Part shown: in pieces, positions 8,899 through 16,746 of the stretch
How positions within the stretch are numbered: the first letter of the stretch is position 1
How the letters are laid out: each line of letters opens with the position of its first letter
Assembly: GCA_964371615.1 (NCBI GenBank)
Contig: CAYJMS010000001.1
Span: 1,116,001-1,180,000, forward strand
DNA from: SpSt-333 sp964371615
GTDB lineage: Bacteria; Bacteroidota; Ignavibacteria; UBA10030; UBA8401
Reading direction: 5' to 3'
DNA: 64,000 nucleotides
Made by a program: the position numbers and the translations under genes
The notes under the pieces: generated by a model
The model's input: the letters and a program-made list of their open reading frames with translations, nothing else
What the model was told of the DNA's origin: nothing
Database searches by the model: none

Positions 8899-9882
8899 AT
8901 GGCAATCATACAGATTCGAGAAGCAATTAATCAGGCGATCGCGGAAGAAATGGATCGCGATCCCGGCGTCTTCATCATGGGTGAGGAAGTCGCTCAATAT
9001 AACGGTGCGTATAAAGTGACACAGGGACTCTGGAAACGCTTCGGCGATAAGAGGGTTATCGATACGCCGATTACCGAAGCTGGTTTTGCCGGCATCGGTA
9101 TCGGTGCCGCCATGGCGGGTATCGGTGTCCGTCCGATCGTGGAAATGATGACGTGGAACTTTGCCATTCTTGCGTTTGATCAGATCATTAACCATGCTGC
9201 CAAAGCGCGGTACATGTCTGCAGGACAATTTAAAGTTCCGATCGTCTTCCGCGGTCCCAACGGACCGGCGCATATGCTTGGTGCGCAACACTCTCAGGCG
9301 CTGGAGTCGATGATGGCCCACGTGCCGGGATTGATCGTCATGACTCCGTCAACGCCGTATGATGCAAAAGGAATGTTGAAATCTGCAATACGGGATGACA
9401 ATCCGGTGATTTTCATGGAGAGCGAGATGATGTACGGACAAAAAGGAGAAGTGCCGGAAGAAGAATACCTGATACCGATCGGCAAAGGGGACATAAAGAA
9501 GGAAGGGACGGATGTTACGATCATTGCATGGACAAAGATGGTTGCCGTAGCGTTGAAAGCAGCATCAGAACTGGAAAAAGAGGGTATCAGTGCCGAAGTG
9601 CTCGATCCGCGTACGTTGCGGCCGCTGGATGAAGAATTGATCCTGAATTCGGTAAGAAAAACAAACCGTGTCGTGATCGTCGAAGATTCATGGCCGTATG
9701 CCAGCGTCGGTTCCGAGATTGCAATGCGGATCCACACGAAAGCGTTCGATGATCTCGACGCACCGGTGGAAAAAATCAACAGTGCCGATGTTCCCATGCC
9801 GTATGCGGAAAATCTGGAGCATGAGGCGATGCCGAGTGTTGAAAAAGTTGTGGCAGCCGTAAAGAAAGTTCTGTACCGTTAA
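8899..9882 (+). CDS. pdhB: Pyruvate dehydrogenase E1 beta subunit
   Basis: This 327-aa beta subunit completes the E1 heterotetramer with PdhA. It shows the pyruvate-type N-terminus (IREAINQAIAEEMDRD, then MGEEVAQYNGAYKVTQG), the GVRPIVEMMTWNF segment, and the PNGPAHMLGAQHSQ loop that replaces the GGPFHSRNPES loop of the other E1beta at 4263. The C-terminal transketolase domain has the typical VLDPRTLRPLDEE and VIVEDSWPYASVG. The ATG start is unambiguous. The 67-bp gap before it is AT-rich, and pdhC follows after 62 bp. Confidence 0.94.
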   Translation: MAIIQIREAINQAIAEEMDRDPGVFIMGEEVAQYNGAYKVTQGLWKRFGDKRVIDTPITEAGFAGIGIGAAMAGIGVRPIVEMMTWNFAILAFDQIINHAAKARYMSAGQFKVPIVFRGPNGPAHMLGAQHSQALESMMAHVPGLIVMTPSTPYDAKGMLKSAIRDDNPVIFMESEMMYGQKGEVPEEEYLIPIGKGDIKKEGTDVTIIAWTKMVAVALKAASELEKEGISAEVLDPRTLRPLDEELILNSVRKTNRVVIVEDSWPYASVGSEIAMRIHTKAFDDLDAPVEKINSADVPMPYAENLEHEAMPSVEKVVAAVKKVLYR

Positions 9883-9944
9883 TCAGTGATACACCGATTC
9901 CGAAACTCTCCGGTGATCGCAGAAAATAAAGTTCGAGGAAAATT

Positions 9945-11168
9945 ATGGCGACAAAAATGTTGATGCCCAAATTGAGCGATACCATGGAAGAAGGTGTCAT
10001 ACTCAAATGGCGGAAAAAAGAAGGCGACAAAGTAAAAACCGGTGAAATCATCGCCGACATTCAATCCGATAAAGCGGACATGGAACAGGAAGCGTACGAT
10101 TCGGGCGTGCTGTTGAAAATATTTCCGAAAGAAGGGGACGGCGTCAAAGTGGGATCTCCGTTGGTCATCATCGGAAAAGAAGGAGAGGACATATCGGCGT
10201 TGTTGCAAGAATCGTCTCCGGCTCCGTCGACATCGAAAGTACCGGCCGCTGAACAAGCGCCGGCTGTTGTCCCGACGTCACCCTCTCCCGTTCTCGGAGA
10301 TTCTGCACCGCCGGCAACTTCTTCAGCCAGTCGGATTAAAGCTTCTCCTCTCGCTAAAAAAATTGCTCAGGAGAAGAACATCGACCTTCGGTCGGTCACC
10401 GGCAGCGGACCGTACGGACGGATCGTCAAAGCGGATGTACTGTCCACTTCCGGCACAGCGTCATTACAGAGAAAAGTATTGGCTCCGTTGGAGACCAAGG
10501 AGATTCCTCTTTCCATGATGAGGAAGACAATCGCCAAACGATTAGTGGAAAGCAAATCGACGATCCCGCATTTCTATCTTACCGTGGAAATGAACATGAG
10601 GAGGGCAATAGAATTCCGAACGTCGCTGACTGATCTTACTGGCACAAAAGTAAGCTACAATGATATGATAGTGAAAGCGGCAGCGTTGGCGCTGCGTGAG
10701 AATCCCAAAGCAAACAGTTCATATATGGGAGAGAAGATCGTGCAGCATGGACGTGTCGATGTCAGTGTTGCCGTTGCGGTTGATGAAGGCTTGATCACGC
10801 CGGTCATTCGGAACGCCGATCAAAAAACGCTGCAGGAAATTTCGACGGAAACGAAGGATCTTGCCGCGCGCGCCCGTGATGGTAAATTGAAACCGGAAGA
10901 GTTTACCAACGGCACATTCACGATCAGCAATCTGGGAATGTACGATATTGAAAATTTTGCGGCTATCATCAATCCTCCCGAAGGGGCAATCCTCGCCGTC
11001 GGATCTATTCTCCAAAAACCCGTGATCGAAAATGGTGCCGTTACCGTAGGAAATACCATGAAAGTGACACTTTCCTGTGACCACCGCGTGGTCGATGGTG
11101 CGGTCGGTGCAGAATTTCTCCGTTCTTTCAAAAAGATGATCGAAAATCCCTTATCACTTGTTATTTAA
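9945..11168 (+). CDS. pdhC: Pyruvate dehydrogenase E2, dihydrolipoamide acetyltransferase
   Basis: This 407-aa acetyltransferase core has one lipoyl domain (about 1-80, lipoyl Lys K43 in QSDKADME), a Ser/Pro/Ala linker, a peripheral subunit-binding domain (about 130-165, ASPLAKKIAQEKNIDL then GPYGRIVKADV) and the catalytic domain with SCDHRVVDG (H380, D384). The MPKLSDTMEEG start of the lipoyl domain is the pyruvate-type motif and differs from the QMGES type of the E2 at 5272. That supports two separate complexes. It ends the 2-oxoacid dehydrogenase block, followed by a strong terminator. Confidence 0.94.
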   Translation: MATKMLMPKLSDTMEEGVILKWRKKEGDKVKTGEIIADIQSDKADMEQEAYDSGVLLKIFPKEGDGVKVGSPLVIIGKEGEDISALLQESSPAPSTSKVPAAEQAPAVVPTSPSPVLGDSAPPATSSASRIKASPLAKKIAQEKNIDLRSVTGSGPYGRIVKADVLSTSGTASLQRKVLAPLETKEIPLSMMRKTIAKRLVESKSTIPHFYLTVEMNMRRAIEFRTSLTDLTGTKVSYNDMIVKAAALALRENPKANSSYMGEKIVQHGRVDVSVAVAVDEGLITPVIRNADQKTLQEISTETKDLAARARDGKLKPEEFTNGTFTISNLGMYDIENFAAIINPPEGAILAVGSILQKPVIENGAVTVGNTMKVTLSCDHRVVDGAVGAEFLRSFKKMIENPLSLVI

Positions 11169-11190
11169 TAAATTACCCGTGTGGTCTGTT

Positions 11191-11237
11191 AAAAACGTCA
11201 TTTCTGGAAATATGCAGAAATGACGTTTTTTGTATAA
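11191..11237 (+). terminator. Intrinsic terminator after pdhC
   Basis: A perfect 16-bp inverted repeat (11191-11206 against 11215-11230) encloses an 8-base loop, and the 3' arm runs into a T tract. The 5' arm starts with five As, so the element could work in both directions. It cleanly separates the dehydrogenase block from the ribosomal cluster. Confidence 0.93.
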
Positions 11238-11254
11238 CAGGGATGTCGGTACCC

Positions 11255-11283
11255 TTGATTTTTCAACTGAAAAATCATATATT
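11255..11283 (+). promoter_or_regulatory. Candidate rplM promoter with overlapping palindrome
   Basis: TTGATT (11255-11260) and TATATT (11278-11283) are separated by exactly 17 bp, a good match to a vegetative sigma-70 type promoter about 40 bp before the rplM start. A perfect 8-bp inverted repeat, GATTTTTC-AACT-GAAAAATC (11257-11276), fills the end of the -35 box and the spacer, where an operator would sit. Bacteroidota often use a different consensus, so the promoter call is moderate and the operator idea is speculative. Confidence 0.5.
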
Positions 11284-11324
11284 TATAACCTAAATTTAGA
11301 AACGTATTGTCAGGAGAAAACAAC

Positions 11325-11771
11325 GTGTCCATGGTCGATAAAAGCACAACCTTCTTTCGGGATGGTGATGTTGCACAAAAATGGTATGTAGTGGATGCCA
11401 ATGGTAAAACATTGGGACGCATCGCGTCCAATGTCGCTCGTTTATTGCGCGGAAAACATAAACCGCATTTCACACCCAATGCCGATATGGGAGATTTCGT
11501 GATCGTCGTAAATGCGGAAAAAGTTCAGGTCACCGGCAATCGCGGTGAGTTGAAAGAATATTTCCACTATACCGGCTATCCCGGCGGAGCGATCTTTCAG
11601 CAATTCAAGGACGTGATCAGGGATCATCCGGAACGCGTGATCGAACATGCCGTCAAAGGAATGATACCGCACACAAAACTCGGCCGCCGTATCATTAAAA
11701 AACTGAAAGTGTATGCCGGCAATGAGCATCCGCATTCTGCGCAGAAGCCGGAAATCATCGAATTCAATTAA
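11325..11771 (+). CDS. rplM: 50S ribosomal protein L13
   Basis: This 148-aa large-subunit ribosomal protein L13 is an early-assembly 23S rRNA-binding protein. It carries the family core WYVVDANGKTLGRIAS near residue 18 and the GNEHPHSAQKPE ending. The GTG at 11325 is chosen because AGGAG at 11312-11316 lies 8 bases upstream; the ATG at 11331 would be 14 bases away, and the TTG at 11307 precedes the ribosome site. It is followed after 15 bp by rpsI, the usual L13-S9 pair. Its promoter seems to be at 11255-11283, behind the dehydrogenase terminator. Confidence 0.96.
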   Translation: MSMVDKSTTFFRDGDVAQKWYVVDANGKTLGRIASNVARLLRGKHKPHFTPNADMGDFVIVVNAEKVQVTGNRGELKEYFHYTGYPGGAIFQQFKDVIRDHPERVIEHAVKGMIPHTKLGRRIIKKLKVYAGNEHPHSAQKPEIIEFN

Positions 11772-11786
11772 GCGAGAAGGAAGTAC

Positions 11787-12176
11787 ATGCAACAGATAAC
11801 CAATGCAATCGGACGTCGGAAAACATCGGTCGCCAGAGTGTATTTAAAGAGCGGATCGGGCAAGATTGTCGTGAATGAACGTCCGTTCGAAGTATATTTT
11901 CCGTTGGAGACGCACCGCAATTCCATCACTAAGGCATTTGAGGTGACGGACTGTGTCGGCAAGTACGACGTTCAGGTGAATGTCGACGGCGGCGGACCTT
12001 CCGGCCAGGCAGGAGCAGTGATCCTGGGAGTTGCTCGCGCGCTCGTGGAGATTAATGAGGAACATCGTGGACCGCTGCGGCAGAACGGTATGATGACCCG
12101 CGATCCGCGTATGGTCGAACGGAAAAAATACGGACAGAAGAAAGCCCGGAAGAGATTCCAATTTTCGAAACGATAA
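11787..12176 (+). CDS. rpsI: 30S ribosomal protein S9
   Basis: This 129-aa small-subunit protein S9 has a basic C-terminal tail that reaches the P-site tRNA. The family marks are all here: NAIGRRKTSVARVYLK at the N-terminus, GGGPSGQAGA in the middle, and the conserved ending KKYGQKKARKRFQFSKR with the terminal Lys-Arg. Length is standard. A GAGAAGGAAG ribosome site precedes the ATG. It is paired with rplM as in most bacteria. Confidence 0.98.
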   Translation: MQQITNAIGRRKTSVARVYLKSGSGKIVVNERPFEVYFPLETHRNSITKAFEVTDCVGKYDVQVNVDGGGPSGQAGAVILGVARALVEINEEHRGPLRQNGMMTRDPRMVERKKYGQKKARKRFQFSKR

Positions 12177-12220
12177 TTCGTTTCAGATTTTCAATCAAAC
12201 ATACTTTCCGATCGGTGCGG

Positions 12221-12248
12221 CGGTGTCCCGTTGTAATTTGGGACTCCG
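12221..12248 (+). promoter_or_regulatory. Hairpin in rpsB leader, possible autoregulatory site
   Basis: In the 123-bp gap between rpsI and rpsB, CGGTGTCCC (12221-12229) pairs with GGGACTCCG (12240-12248) around a 10-base loop with a single T-T mismatch. No T run follows, so it is not a simple terminator. S2 operons in several phyla have structured leaders that bind S2; whether this is one here is inference. Confidence 0.35.
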
Positions 12249-12299
12249 CATTGAAAAGACGAAAGTAGAAGTCAATAACCAACACACTAAAGGAACACT

Positions 12300-13094
12300 A
12301 TGCCTCGCGTAGAACTCGCAGAGTTGCTTTCCGCAGGGTCCCATTTCGGACACCTCACCCGCCGTTGGAATCCCAAAATGAAGAATTTTATCTTCATGGA
12401 ACGGAACGGCATTCATATCATCGACCTCAAAAAAACCCAACAGCAGATCGAAGACGCGGCCACCGCGATCTCCAATCTCGTTGCCGAGGGGAAAAAGGTT
12501 CTCTTTGTCGGAACCAAAAAACAGGCAAAGGAAGTCGTCGAAGCGGAAGCCCGCCGCGGCGGACAGCATTTTGCCACCGATCGTTGGCTCGGCGGAATGT
12601 TGACGAACTTTACGACCATCCGCAAGAGCGTTAAGCGGTTGACCAACATCGAAAAGATGGAAACCGACGGCACCTTCGATAAAATCACCAAGAAAGAAAA
12701 ATTATTCCTCTCACGCGAGAAGGAAAAACTGCAAAAATCACTCTCGGGTATTGTTGAAATGACGCGGCTACCGGGCGCTTTGTTTGTCGTCGATGTCAAG
12801 AAAGAGGCGATTTCCGTTCAAGAAGCGAACCGGCTCGGTGTTCCGGTATTCGCCATTGTCGATACCAACTGCGATCCCGACGGTATTGACTATGTCATCC
12901 CCGCAAATGACGATGCGTTGAAGTCTATCCAGCTGATTGCAAAAGTCATCACCGACGCAATCGTGGAAGGGAACGCGCGTAAAGTGGATACAGCACCGGA
13001 AGCGGAAGAAGCGGAAAAGCAGGAACGCGGCGACAAAAACGATCGCAGAGAACGTCGACCGAGAAAACATCACCAAGAAACGGATAGAACATAA
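12300..13094 (+). CDS. rpsB: 30S ribosomal protein S2
   Basis: This 264-aa small-subunit protein S2 binds late in 30S assembly and docks S1. It has LLSAGSHFGHLTRRWNPKM near the N-terminus, FVGTKKQAKEVV, the DRWLGGMLTNFTTIRKS signature, and PGALFVVDVKKE with FAIVDTNCDPDGIDYVIPAND. The last 35 or so residues form a charged Glu/Lys/Arg tail that is variable in this family. The ATG follows AAAGGAACACT. It is directly coupled to tsf (2-bp gap), the universal S2-EF-Ts arrangement. Confidence 0.98.
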   Translation: MPRVELAELLSAGSHFGHLTRRWNPKMKNFIFMERNGIHIIDLKKTQQQIEDAATAISNLVAEGKKVLFVGTKKQAKEVVEAEARRGGQHFATDRWLGGMLTNFTTIRKSVKRLTNIEKMETDGTFDKITKKEKLFLSREKEKLQKSLSGIVEMTRLPGALFVVDVKKEAISVQEANRLGVPVFAIVDTNCDPDGIDYVIPANDDALKSIQLIAKVITDAIVEGNARKVDTAPEAEEAEKQERGDKNDRRERRPRKHHQETDRT

Positions 13095-13096
13095 TT

Positions 13097-13936
13097 ATGG
13101 AAGTCACAAGCGAAATGGTAAAACAACTGCGCGACAAAACGGGCGCAGGAATGATGGATTGTAAAAAAGCACTCACCGAATCGAACGGCGACATGGAAAA
13201 AGCGGTCGATATCCTGAGGAAAAAAGGTGCAGCCACCGCCGCAAAACGTGCGGACAAAGCGGCGAATGAAGGTATCGTCGTTGCCCGCGTGTCGGACGAC
13301 GGCAAACGCGGAATTTTGGTGGAGATTAACTGCGAAACGGATTTCGTCGCTCGCGGCGAAGATTTTGTTGCATTCGCGCAATCGGTTGCCGAGATAATTT
13401 TCTCGAAAAAACCGGCCGACGTCGCCGCACTGTTGAGTCTGCCGCATCCCAAAGGTAAAACCGTGGCCGATGCGTTGAGTGATCTGATGGCAAAGATCGG
13501 AGAACGGACCGAAATAAAACGCTTCTCTGCCATCGACGCTGCAAACGGATTCATCGAGTCGTATACCCACATGGGAAGCAAGATTGCGGTAATGGTCGAG
13601 CTGGCATCCGAATTCACACCCGCCCGCAAAACGCTCGCGCGCGATATTGCTATGCAGGTTGCCGCGATGAGTCCGATCGTCGTTTCTCGTGACAAGGTCG
13701 GAAAAGAATTGATTGAACGGGAAACCGAAATCTATCGTCAACAGGCAAAGAACGAAGGAAAGCCGGATCAAATTGCGGAAAAGATTGCGAACGGACGACT
13801 GGAAAAGTATTACCAGGAGGTCGTGCTGCTTGAGCAAAGTTTCATCAAGGACGCCGGGAAAACGGTGAAAGATCTGCTGTCGCCCGATGTCAGCGTAAAG
13901 CAATTTCTTCGGTATCATCTCGGCGAAATACAATAA
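13097..13936 (+). CDS. tsf: Translation elongation factor Ts
   Basis: This 279-aa guanine nucleotide exchange factor regenerates EF-Tu-GTP. The N-terminal UBA-like domain with VKQLRDKTGAGMMDCKKAL is at about 8-26, followed by EKAVDILRKKGAATAAKRA. The core has the CETDFVARGEDF motif and the dimerisation segment IAMQVAAMSPI. Length is normal. It forms a transcription unit with rpsB, ended by the terminator just downstream. Confidence 0.98.
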   Translation: MEVTSEMVKQLRDKTGAGMMDCKKALTESNGDMEKAVDILRKKGAATAAKRADKAANEGIVVARVSDDGKRGILVEINCETDFVARGEDFVAFAQSVAEIIFSKKPADVAALLSLPHPKGKTVADALSDLMAKIGERTEIKRFSAIDAANGFIESYTHMGSKIAVMVELASEFTPARKTLARDIAMQVAAMSPIVVSRDKVGKELIERETEIYRQQAKNEGKPDQIAEKIANGRLEKYYQEVVLLEQSFIKDAGKTVKDLLSPDVSVKQFLRYHLGEIQ

Positions 13937-13946
13937 TCATTGCACA

Positions 13947-13974
13947 AAAGGTCTCACGAGAGACCTTTCTTTTT
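13947..13974 (+). terminator. Intrinsic terminator after tsf
   Basis: AAAGGTCTC (13947-13955) and GAGACCTTT (13960-13968) form a perfect 9-bp stem with a 4-base ACGA loop, followed by CTTTTTAT. It lies only 15 bp before the pyrH start, so it may give partial read-through rather than a full stop. Confidence 0.88.
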
Positions 13975-13988
13975 ATGCAGAGGATCGT

Positions 13989-14720
13989 ATGTCAACACCA
14001 AAATATAAGCGCATATTATTGAAACTGAGCGGTGAATCGCTGATGGGCAGTATGGACTACGGGATCGATGCCAGAATCTTAAAGCAGTATGCCGAAGAAA
14101 TTAAAACGATCCATGAACTCGGCGTGCAGATCGGCATTGTGATCGGCGGCGGCAATATTTACCGCGGTATTGAGAATTCGACCGACGGGATCGATAAAGT
14201 GACCGGCGATCATATGGGTATGCTGGCCACTGTTATCAATGCGTTGGCGTTGCAAAACACGCTTGAGCACCATGGCATGTATACCCGCTGCCAAACGGCG
14301 ATTGATATGGCGCGCATTGCCGAACCGTATATCCGTCGCCGTGCCGTTCGACACCTGGAAAAGAACCGGATTGTGATCTTTGCGGCTGGCACGGGAAATC
14401 CGTACTTTACAACCGATACGGCGGCCGTTCTCCGCGGAATCGAGATCGAAGCGGATATCATCATCAAAGGTACGCGGGTCGACGGTATTTATGATTCCGA
14501 CCCGGAAAAAAACCCCGATGCGAAGCACTATCCGATGATCAACTATGATGATGTGTTCCGAAAGAATTTGAAAGTGATGGATATGACCGCAATTACTCTC
14601 TGTAAAGAAAATACATTGCCGATCGGTGTGTTCAATATGAACGTACGGAACAATCTTAAGCGTATGATCTTCGGAGAGCACGTCGGTTCGACGGTGACGG
14701 AATCCGCCCCAACCGTTTAA
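13989..14720 (+). CDS. pyrH: UMP kinase
   Basis: This 243-aa amino-acid-kinase-fold enzyme phosphorylates UMP to UDP and is allosterically controlled by GTP and UTP. It shows KRILLKLSGESLMG at the N-terminus, the IGIVIGGGNIYRG nucleotide-binding segment, DHMGMLATVINALAL, the GTGNPYFTTDTAA motif that contacts UMP, and KGTRVDGIYDSDP. Length is typical. A GAGG lies upstream of the ATG. The order tsf-pyrH-frr is conserved in many bacteria and couples nucleotide supply to translation. Confidence 0.98.
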   Translation: MSTPKYKRILLKLSGESLMGSMDYGIDARILKQYAEEIKTIHELGVQIGIVIGGGNIYRGIENSTDGIDKVTGDHMGMLATVINALALQNTLEHHGMYTRCQTAIDMARIAEPYIRRRAVRHLEKNRIVIFAAGTGNPYFTTDTAAVLRGIEIEADIIIKGTRVDGIYDSDPEKNPDAKHYPMINYDDVFRKNLKVMDMTAITLCKENTLPIGVFNMNVRNNLKRMIFGEHVGSTVTESAPTV

Positions 14721-14741
14721 TCAATTCGAAGGAGAATTATT

Positions 14742-15302
14742 ATGCTGGTAAAAGATATTCTCAAAACTTGCGAAACCCGCATGCATAAGGCGGTGGAGAC
14801 AGTTCGTCATGAATTAGTGAAAATACGGACCGGAAAAGCCACCACGGCGTTGCTGGACACCGTGAAAGTTGATGCGTACGGCACATTGATGCCTATCAAC
14901 CAGGTGGGTTCGGTCTCCGTTGTCGATGCTCATATGCTGTCCGTGACACCATGGGATCAGGCGATGGTGAAACCGATCGAACAGGCGATTATCGCCGCAA
15001 ATCTCGGATTGAATCCGAGTATCGATGGGAAACTCGTCAGAGTACCGATTCCTGCACTGAACGAAGAACGGCGCAGAGAATTGGTGAAACTCGTGAAGAA
15101 GTTCGGAGAAGAAGGGAAAGTCGCAATACGCAATGTGCGGCGGGATGAGAACGAACAGCTGAAAAAATCCGAGAAAGAAGATCACTTTTCCGAAGATGAA
15201 CGCAAGCGTGGAGAGCAGGAAGTGCAAAAACTCACCGACCGATTCATCAAAGAGATCGATGCATTGCTCGTTGTCAAAGAGAAGGAAATTATGGAAGTCT
15301 GA
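14742..15302 (+). CDS. frr: Ribosome recycling factor
   Basis: This 186-aa factor splits post-termination ribosomes together with EF-G. It has the full-length two-domain layout: helical bundle residues such as VRHELVKIRTGKA near 23-36, the small beta domain with VDAYGTLMPINQVGSVSV, TPWDQAMVKPIEQAI, and the C-terminal helix rich in Lys and Glu. A strong GAAGGAGAA ribosome site precedes the ATG. It lies 21 bp after pyrH and is followed by a clear terminator. Confidence 0.98.
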   Translation: MLVKDILKTCETRMHKAVETVRHELVKIRTGKATTALLDTVKVDAYGTLMPINQVGSVSVVDAHMLSVTPWDQAMVKPIEQAIIAANLGLNPSIDGKLVRVPIPALNEERRRELVKLVKKFGEEGKVAIRNVRRDENEQLKKSEKEDHFSEDERKRGEQEVQKLTDRFIKEIDALLVVKEKEIMEV

Positions 15303-15330
15303 CCGCACGAAAGTTGCCGTGATGTCACAA

Positions 15331-15363
15331 TCCCGTCTGCACCGAGACGGGATTTTTATTTTT
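15331..15363 (+). terminator. Intrinsic terminator after frr
   Basis: TCCCGTCT (15331-15338) pairs with AGACGGGA (15345-15352) around a 6-base loop, followed by TTTTTATTTTT. This is a textbook GC-rich stem with a T tract that ends the pyrH-frr unit. Confidence 0.93.
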
Positions 15364-15381
15364 AAGAATATTCATTATCAT

Positions 15382-15972
15382 ATGCCGATGACAACCAAAG
15401 AATCGCTCCGAAAAAAAATGAAATCACTGCGACAGGAACTTTCGCGCAAAGAGGTGTACGAGCGCAGTGAAAAAATTGTTGAAAACCTGTTGTCACTACC
15501 GGAATTCTTCAAGGCGGACGTCGTCCATACGTATATATCGTCGAAAAACAACGAAGTCGATACGCATGAACTGATCAGAATATTGCTGCGGCAGAAGAAA
15601 AAAGTCGTCGTGCCTGTTGCGGATAAAGAGAGCAACTCCATGAAGCACTCCGTGCTCTTGTCGCTCTCCGAATTGGTCGGCGGTGCGTATGGAATACTTG
15701 TACCGCGCATGCTCCGTCCTTGTCCCGTTCGCGATCTGCATGCGGTTATACTGCCCGCCCTTGCCGTTGACCGGAACGGCAATCGACTTGGATTTGGTGC
15801 CGGTTATTACGACCGATTCCTGACCGATGTTCATCTCCCAACCATTGCTCTGGCTTACGACTTTCAGATCGTCGGTGAAATTCCTGCAGAATCAACCGAC
15901 ATTCCGGTCTCTTTTATCGTGACCGAAAGCGAAATTATCCGTTGCCGCAACAATTCACATACCTCACCGTAG
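15382..15972 (+). CDS. fau: 5-formyltetrahydrofolate cyclo-ligase
   Basis: This 196-aa enzyme of the MTHFS family converts 5-formyl-THF to 5,10-methenyl-THF with ATP, returning folate to one-carbon metabolism. The N-terminal helix LRKKMKSLRQELSRKE, the central VVVPVADKES segment and the signature VDRNGNRLGFGAGYYDRFL (near residues 130-150) are diagnostic. An open frame extends upstream to 15196 across frr, but that part is a shadow. The ATG at 15382 after the terminator is the plausible start, and the ATG at 15388 is an alternative. The ribosome site is weak. It is monocistronic or loosely linked to the PspC gene downstream. Confidence 0.9.
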   Translation: MPMTTKESLRKKMKSLRQELSRKEVYERSEKIVENLLSLPEFFKADVVHTYISSKNNEVDTHELIRILLRQKKKVVVPVADKESNSMKHSVLLSLSELVGGAYGILVPRMLRPCPVRDLHAVILPALAVDRNGNRLGFGAGYYDRFLTDVHLPTIALAYDFQIVGEIPAESTDIPVSFIVTESEIIRCRNNSHTSP

Positions 15973-16017
15973 ATTCAGATGCGGCTTTTGCACTGATTCA
16001 CTATTACAGGAGAGAAA

Positions 16018-16734
16018 ATGAGTACGCAACGACTGTATCGTTCACGGGTCAATAAAGTGTTTGCCGGTGTCTGCGGAGGACTGGCAGAATATTTTGATGT
16101 CGACCCGGTTATCATTCGAATAATCTTTGTCTTGATGGTTTTTTTTGGCGGCAGCGGAATCCTTCTATATATCGCAGCAATTATCATCATTCCTCAAAAA
16201 CCATACGTACTTGCGGATTTTGAAAAACCTCCGGTCGATCCGACTCAGAAAGCACCTCCCGCCGGTTCCAGTGCCCGGAATTGGTTTGGATACTTTTTGG
16301 TTATTGTCGGTGTATTGATCTTAATGGGAAATTTGGGTGTATTTGATATCTTCGATCATTTCGACAATATATTCGAATTCATCTTCCCGGTGTTACTGAT
16401 TCTTTTGGGAATGGGAATCATTTATTATCGTCAATCGCAGCCGGACATCGCTCAATCCAACGAGTCCGCACGGCCGTCCGATGAGGGATCGGGACAACAG
16501 GAACAGCACGATCAACCCCGGCAACATTCATCTTCGTACCGTCAATTCCGGCGATCATTCACGGATAAGAAAATTGCAGGAGTCTGCGGTGGATTGGCGC
16601 AATATTTTGATATTGATCCGAGCATCATTCGAATGCTGTATGTAATTTTATGTCTTGCATCCTTTGGTGCTGGACTGGTGCTCTATATCATCCTCGCATT
16701 GGTCGTGCCGTATGACTATGCATATAAATCCTGA
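16018..16734 (+). CDS. Membrane protein with two PspC domains
   Basis: This 238-aa inner-membrane protein has two PspC domains (about 3-62 and 178-236) flanking a LiaI-like pair of hydrophobic segments (about 90-140) and a hydrophilic Gln/His/Ser-rich stretch (about 145-175). The PspC repeats KVFAGVCGGLAEYFDVDP and KKIAGVCGGLAQYFDIDP are clearly homologous. PspC proteins sense or signal membrane stress; no other psp gene is visible here, so its role is inferred from domains only. The ATG follows AGGAGAG. The next gene starts 12 bp downstream and is also a LiaI-like membrane protein, so the two probably act together. Confidence 0.88.
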   Translation: MSTQRLYRSRVNKVFAGVCGGLAEYFDVDPVIIRIIFVLMVFFGGSGILLYIAAIIIIPQKPYVLADFEKPPVDPTQKAPPAGSSARNWFGYFLVIVGVLILMGNLGVFDIFDHFDNIFEFIFPVLLILLGMGIIYYRQSQPDIAQSNESARPSDEGSGQQEQHDQPRQHSSSYRQFRRSFTDKKIAGVCGGLAQYFDIDPSIIRMLYVILCLASFGAGLVLYIILALVVPYDYAYKS

Positions 16735-16746
16735 GAAGGCGATATT

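Noticed and set aside
15196..15381. N-terminal extension of the 5-formyl-THF cyclo-ligase across frr
   Set aside because: The added residues overlap frr and the terminator and match nothing in the family.
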